A stretch of DNA of 64,000 nt from Macrolepiota albuminosa (lineage: Eukaryota > Basidiomycota > Agaricomycetes > Agaricales > Agaricaceae): assembly GCA_027475525.1 (NCBI GenBank), contig JAMWFC010000032.1, positions 310,001 to 374,000 of the forward strand. Reading direction: 5' to 3'. Made by a program: the position numbers and the translations under genes. Shown one piece after another: positions 60,784 to 64,000 of the stretch (positions within the stretch are counted from its first letter, which is position 1; each line of letters starts with the position of its first letter). The notes beneath the pieces are model-generated. The model worked only from the letters and a program-made list of their open reading frames with translations. It was not told where the DNA came from and searched no databases.

Positions 60784-63295
60784 TATTTATTGAGTGGCCG
60801 AACGCTGGTCGTTCTTGACTGTTTTTCCTGGATATTTACTGGTGGTGTCTGCATTGTATTGTATGTGTTTGGATGTATCTGTATCGTATCTTGAAGAAAT
60901 CAGTGATGCATCAGTGTCAACATGAAACGAGTCAATAGGAGAGTGCCCATGCTTCTCTTACGATAATCTCGCTCGCTTTGTTCGTAAGTCGTGTAATTAA
61001 TCTCCTCATTACCCTCTTCATTATCATTACAATCGTGAAACCTTAAAAATGCAAAGCCGCGTATCCAAACTTTTCTCGATTGAGTCTTTGACTTGGCTGC
61101 GACGTGTCGGTACCTAAATTGACGAATCTAGAATCTTTTTGGTCTAGATCATCAGCATTGAACGAATATTGAGCACTAACTCACGTATCGGCAAATATAC
61201 TTGACATTATAATTCGTGTTTCATAACCTATGAACAATTTTTCTCCAAGACAGTCACCGTAGAAGCATTCGTGAGAGGAAAATATGGTCGCCGATCGGCA
61301 TAGCACCACGCTATTTCAAGAGTCTAACCAGGTTAAAAGCGGCGCCCAGGATGTCATTTATGTCAAGACCATCCGACCACAGGACCTGTAGTCGCGTGAT
61401 ACGGAAGAATACACGAGTCCAAACTCGGCCATGTGTGAAATTTGTAGAGGGGCTAGTCTGAAGTCAAAATAGATAGAGGGTAACTGAACAGTGAAAACCT
61501 TACGATCAGGTCGGTTGGGAAGAAAAAGTTTTGCGAAATCCTTGTTCAACCGAGTGGAACAAACCAAAATTTCCAAATCAATCAAATCAAACGTAGTTCG
61601 GCCACGCGTCGTGCTTGCCGCTGACAAGCCAGCTGCGCTTTTTCTTGACGGAAAGGGATGATACCGTTTCGAGTGTTTAGGCTAAACGGCGATATTGTGG
61701 AGTTTGAATTGATTTCTTCTGGACTGTCCTGTGCTTATCGAGTCTTGATTTGTGCACCGCAATTAGCTCTTGTTAGTCTGGGAAGTATCTCACACCACAC
61801 AGTAGTAACAGGTGCATGGAAGGCTTTCCAATGTTCTTCGTTGAGAGGGTTCATGGAAACTTAAGGAGCCTGAAATGAGTTTCTTCAATTGAATGGAAAA
61901 AAAAGAAAAGAAAATAAACGAAATCCAAAATAGCTATAGCCTATTTATTTTCAAAATAATCACACACACCTTCACGAGTTTCTGCAGAATCACAACCTTT
62001 GAAGCATACATAATAAGAGGTCTGATGGTTGATGCTAATCAGCGCTCAAGCGCATATATCATTCTTGAGTTTCGCGGCTCTATGATCAATTCACATCCAT
62101 GCATGGCCTGTCGATGTATGTGGCAGTTCTTGGACAATTCCAGCTGTCTGTCCACTCAAGACCACACAATCCGTCCTCGGTTATTGAAATACCCTGTTTC
62201 TAACTTGTTTTAAGCACTTAAGTATAGTCTTTGACTATGAACTGCTCTAAACCCTGATTGACGAGTCTACAAAAGCCCATCGCGAATCAGAAGTGCTTTC
62301 ACAAGGTGACACTGATGCCTATATTGACTGATTTTGACTAACCTGGATATTAACAGCCTGGAAATGGCTTGATTTGGCGCGATCCAGGGACACATTGGAA
62401 TTACATGCAGAGACTTGGCGGCGAGCTAAGATGCTTGAGGGACTTCTGGACGATTTACGGGACATCATCTTCACGTAAACGGACCGGTATCCGGAGTATG
62501 GCGCCTCGAAAGGTTCGGGCGACAATCAATAACTGCTCCGCGGTACAAGGGTCACGGTAAGTAAGGACCACGTGAGCCTTTACAAATGACTCCGAGATGT
62601 CGGTGTATAAGCAAAGATAGATGAAAAAAGCAAGAGTAAAGACAGTATCAATCTCATGTCAAGTCGAGATGGTAACCAGAAAGAAAACGCATGGAGTGAT
62701 GTCGGCTGTATGCCTCCATACTAACCTCCTTTGTTTTGATTCTGGGAGCTTTAATTCAAGGATGAATATTGACGAGGTGCCGTACTTGATAAGGGAGCTG
62801 AGATTGTTTGAGACAATCGATTAGTGTACAGTGGACAAGGAGCGTCCAACCGACAAACCTTAAGATTTTGTCGCCGCTTGAATCTCGACTGGGGTTAGAA
62901 AGTTATTTAAAAACATAGGAAAACATATACACTAATGGAGATAAGTATATACTTCTTGGGGTTGCTTCGGATTCTTGACAATGATTCTATGCTTAGCAGG
63001 TTGCCATCTGATGTTCTCACCTCAAGCTCAAGTGTGGACCTGTAAACACTCGTACGTAAGACCTAAAGAACCCAGCTGTTTCTTGAACCCCTAGTCAGGG
63101 AACCTGTCCCGAAAACTTTTACAAAGCAGTCCTCAAGAAATATTGTGATAGATCCCCCTTGATCGATGGACTGACACAAGTTGGTCAGGTTTTCTTCCCG
63201 CCATCGGCCCAAACTAACCACCGACATACCATTAGTACTGTGCGGTGATCATCAAAGGTATAGCGTTTCCTGTTATACTGAGTGGAAATCGAAAA
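60784..63295. other. intergenic, no supported gene
   Basis: Several short ORFs on both strands (for example near 61358-61627 minus and 62319-62560 on both strands) show no domain, and splicing among them gave no convincing protein. The last few hundred bases are the promoter side of the gene at 63296. Confidence 0.4.
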
Positions 63296-64000
63296 ATGCT
63301 GCCATCACAAGGAAGATCTCTTACCAAAGACCCCGAGTCAACCACGGATAGTATCACTCCTTCGTGTTCGCCATCCTCGACGTTCGTCCACAGTTCGTGC
63401 TCCATTTTGAATTCTTCTTCGGTACTTACTAGGCCTTATGAGTAGGTCAAGATAGTGTTGTGCCTTTGCAGAAACAACTCCCGGCAGCAAATCCCACAGA
63501 CGTTTGGCTTTTGCCTCCGACCCACATCGCTTCATCAAGTGGATCCAATAGAGACATTCAACCTACAGCACCATCGAGTGTCTCCCACATGATAGGTCCT
63601 ACGTCGACGTTTTATGATCAAAACACGACGGCGCAAGGCCAAGGGGATAGTCAGTCACAATACCAACAATGGATTAACGATGCATATGGTAGCGGTCAGC
63701 GGCGCTCAAACCATCAGCAGTCGATGGTCCAACATTCAGCCCACCACCGACCCGATACATATCAGCAACAACCTCAGTCATACCGACAGCACTCTCGTCA
63801 CTCCACACATCCATCAGTCCAGTACGGTTACTCTCAACATACGCCTCCTCAGGCTTCTCACCCGCATTATGACAACTCTACACTAGGGGCGACCTCCAAT
63901 CAATCTGATCTTGGTGGCCTAACGGCGGCAACAGGCGACAGCGCATCATACCTGCACACCCCGTATGACCGCTATTTCTCCCATCCAAACTCACCGACTG
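63296..64000 (+). CDS. Gln/Ser/His-rich protein, N-terminal part (cut by window end)
   Basis: Exon 1 from ATG 63296 (MLPSQGRSLTKDPE) ends at SSILNSSS-type sequence with donor GTACTT. A 50-bp intron ends TTTGCAG near 63470, then a frame without ATG start or stop continues to the window end (KQLPAANPTDVW, then SQSQYQQWINDAYG and SYRQHSRHSTHPSVQYGYS). The low-complexity composition is usual for disordered parts of fungal transcription factors or RNA-binding proteins. No folded domain has appeared by 64000. Confidence 0.6.

Noticed and set aside
61358..62825. Scattered ORFs between the coiled-coil gene and 63296
   Set aside because: Short, on both strands, no conserved motif, and no consistent splicing among them.

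Overview
The window looks like nuclear DNA of a mushroom-forming basidiomycete (Agaricomycete). Genes are cut by many 45-70 bp introns. There is an F-box/LRR gene of agaric type, a helical-domain plus ubiquitin-like-domain protein, chromodomain gypsy elements, and conserved eukaryotic genes (ISWI, LSH/HELLS-type Snf2, DPH2, DPH3, TOM70, GH43). No tool was run: homology calls come from motifs and recalled family patterns.

Layout. 1-5564: 3' part of a decayed Ty3/gypsy chromovirus ending in its LTR (5066-5564). 5565-12971: CpG-poor graveyard of older gypsy pieces. 12972-20187: a full-length Ty1/copia element on the minus strand with 5-bp target duplication AACTT. It is interrupted by two solo LTRs of other families (13937-15009 and 19151-19653). 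20524-22440: a spliced gene joining a helical N-terminal domain, a ubiquitin-like domain, a zinc ribbon and a response-regulator receiver domain. 24319-27596: a membrane protein with about 16 ankyrin repeats, nearly every repeat on its own exon. 28754-33360 (+) and 33700-36976 (-): two convergent Snf2 ATPases, ISWI and an LSH/DDM1-like protein. 37925-38206: small Tyr/Pro/Ser-rich protein. 38978-41079: DPH2. 42843-44162 (-): F-box protein. 44688-46909: GH43 enzyme. 47184-49434 (-): TOM70. 49548-49645: intron-containing tRNA-Asp. 51391-52695 and 56615-58004 (both -): paralogous mitochondrial-carrier-like genes around a retroelement block. 58611-59018 (-): DPH3. 59410-60783: coiled-coil protein. 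63296 to the end: start of a Gln/Ser/His-rich protein.

Two patterns cut across the window. First, six perfect tandem duplications all have a period of exactly 77 bp. This is what untrimmed contig overlaps from a k=77 de Bruijn assembly would leave, and at least two affect reading frames. Second, CpG loss is strongly patterned: old retroelements and the ankyrin array have almost no CpG, the gypsy element has TGA stops where CGA is expected, and one copia LTR has lost CpGs that its partner keeps. That fits cytosine methylation of repeats followed by deamination. An LSH/DDM1-type remodeler, a family tied to such silencing, is encoded nearby, although that link is only contextual.
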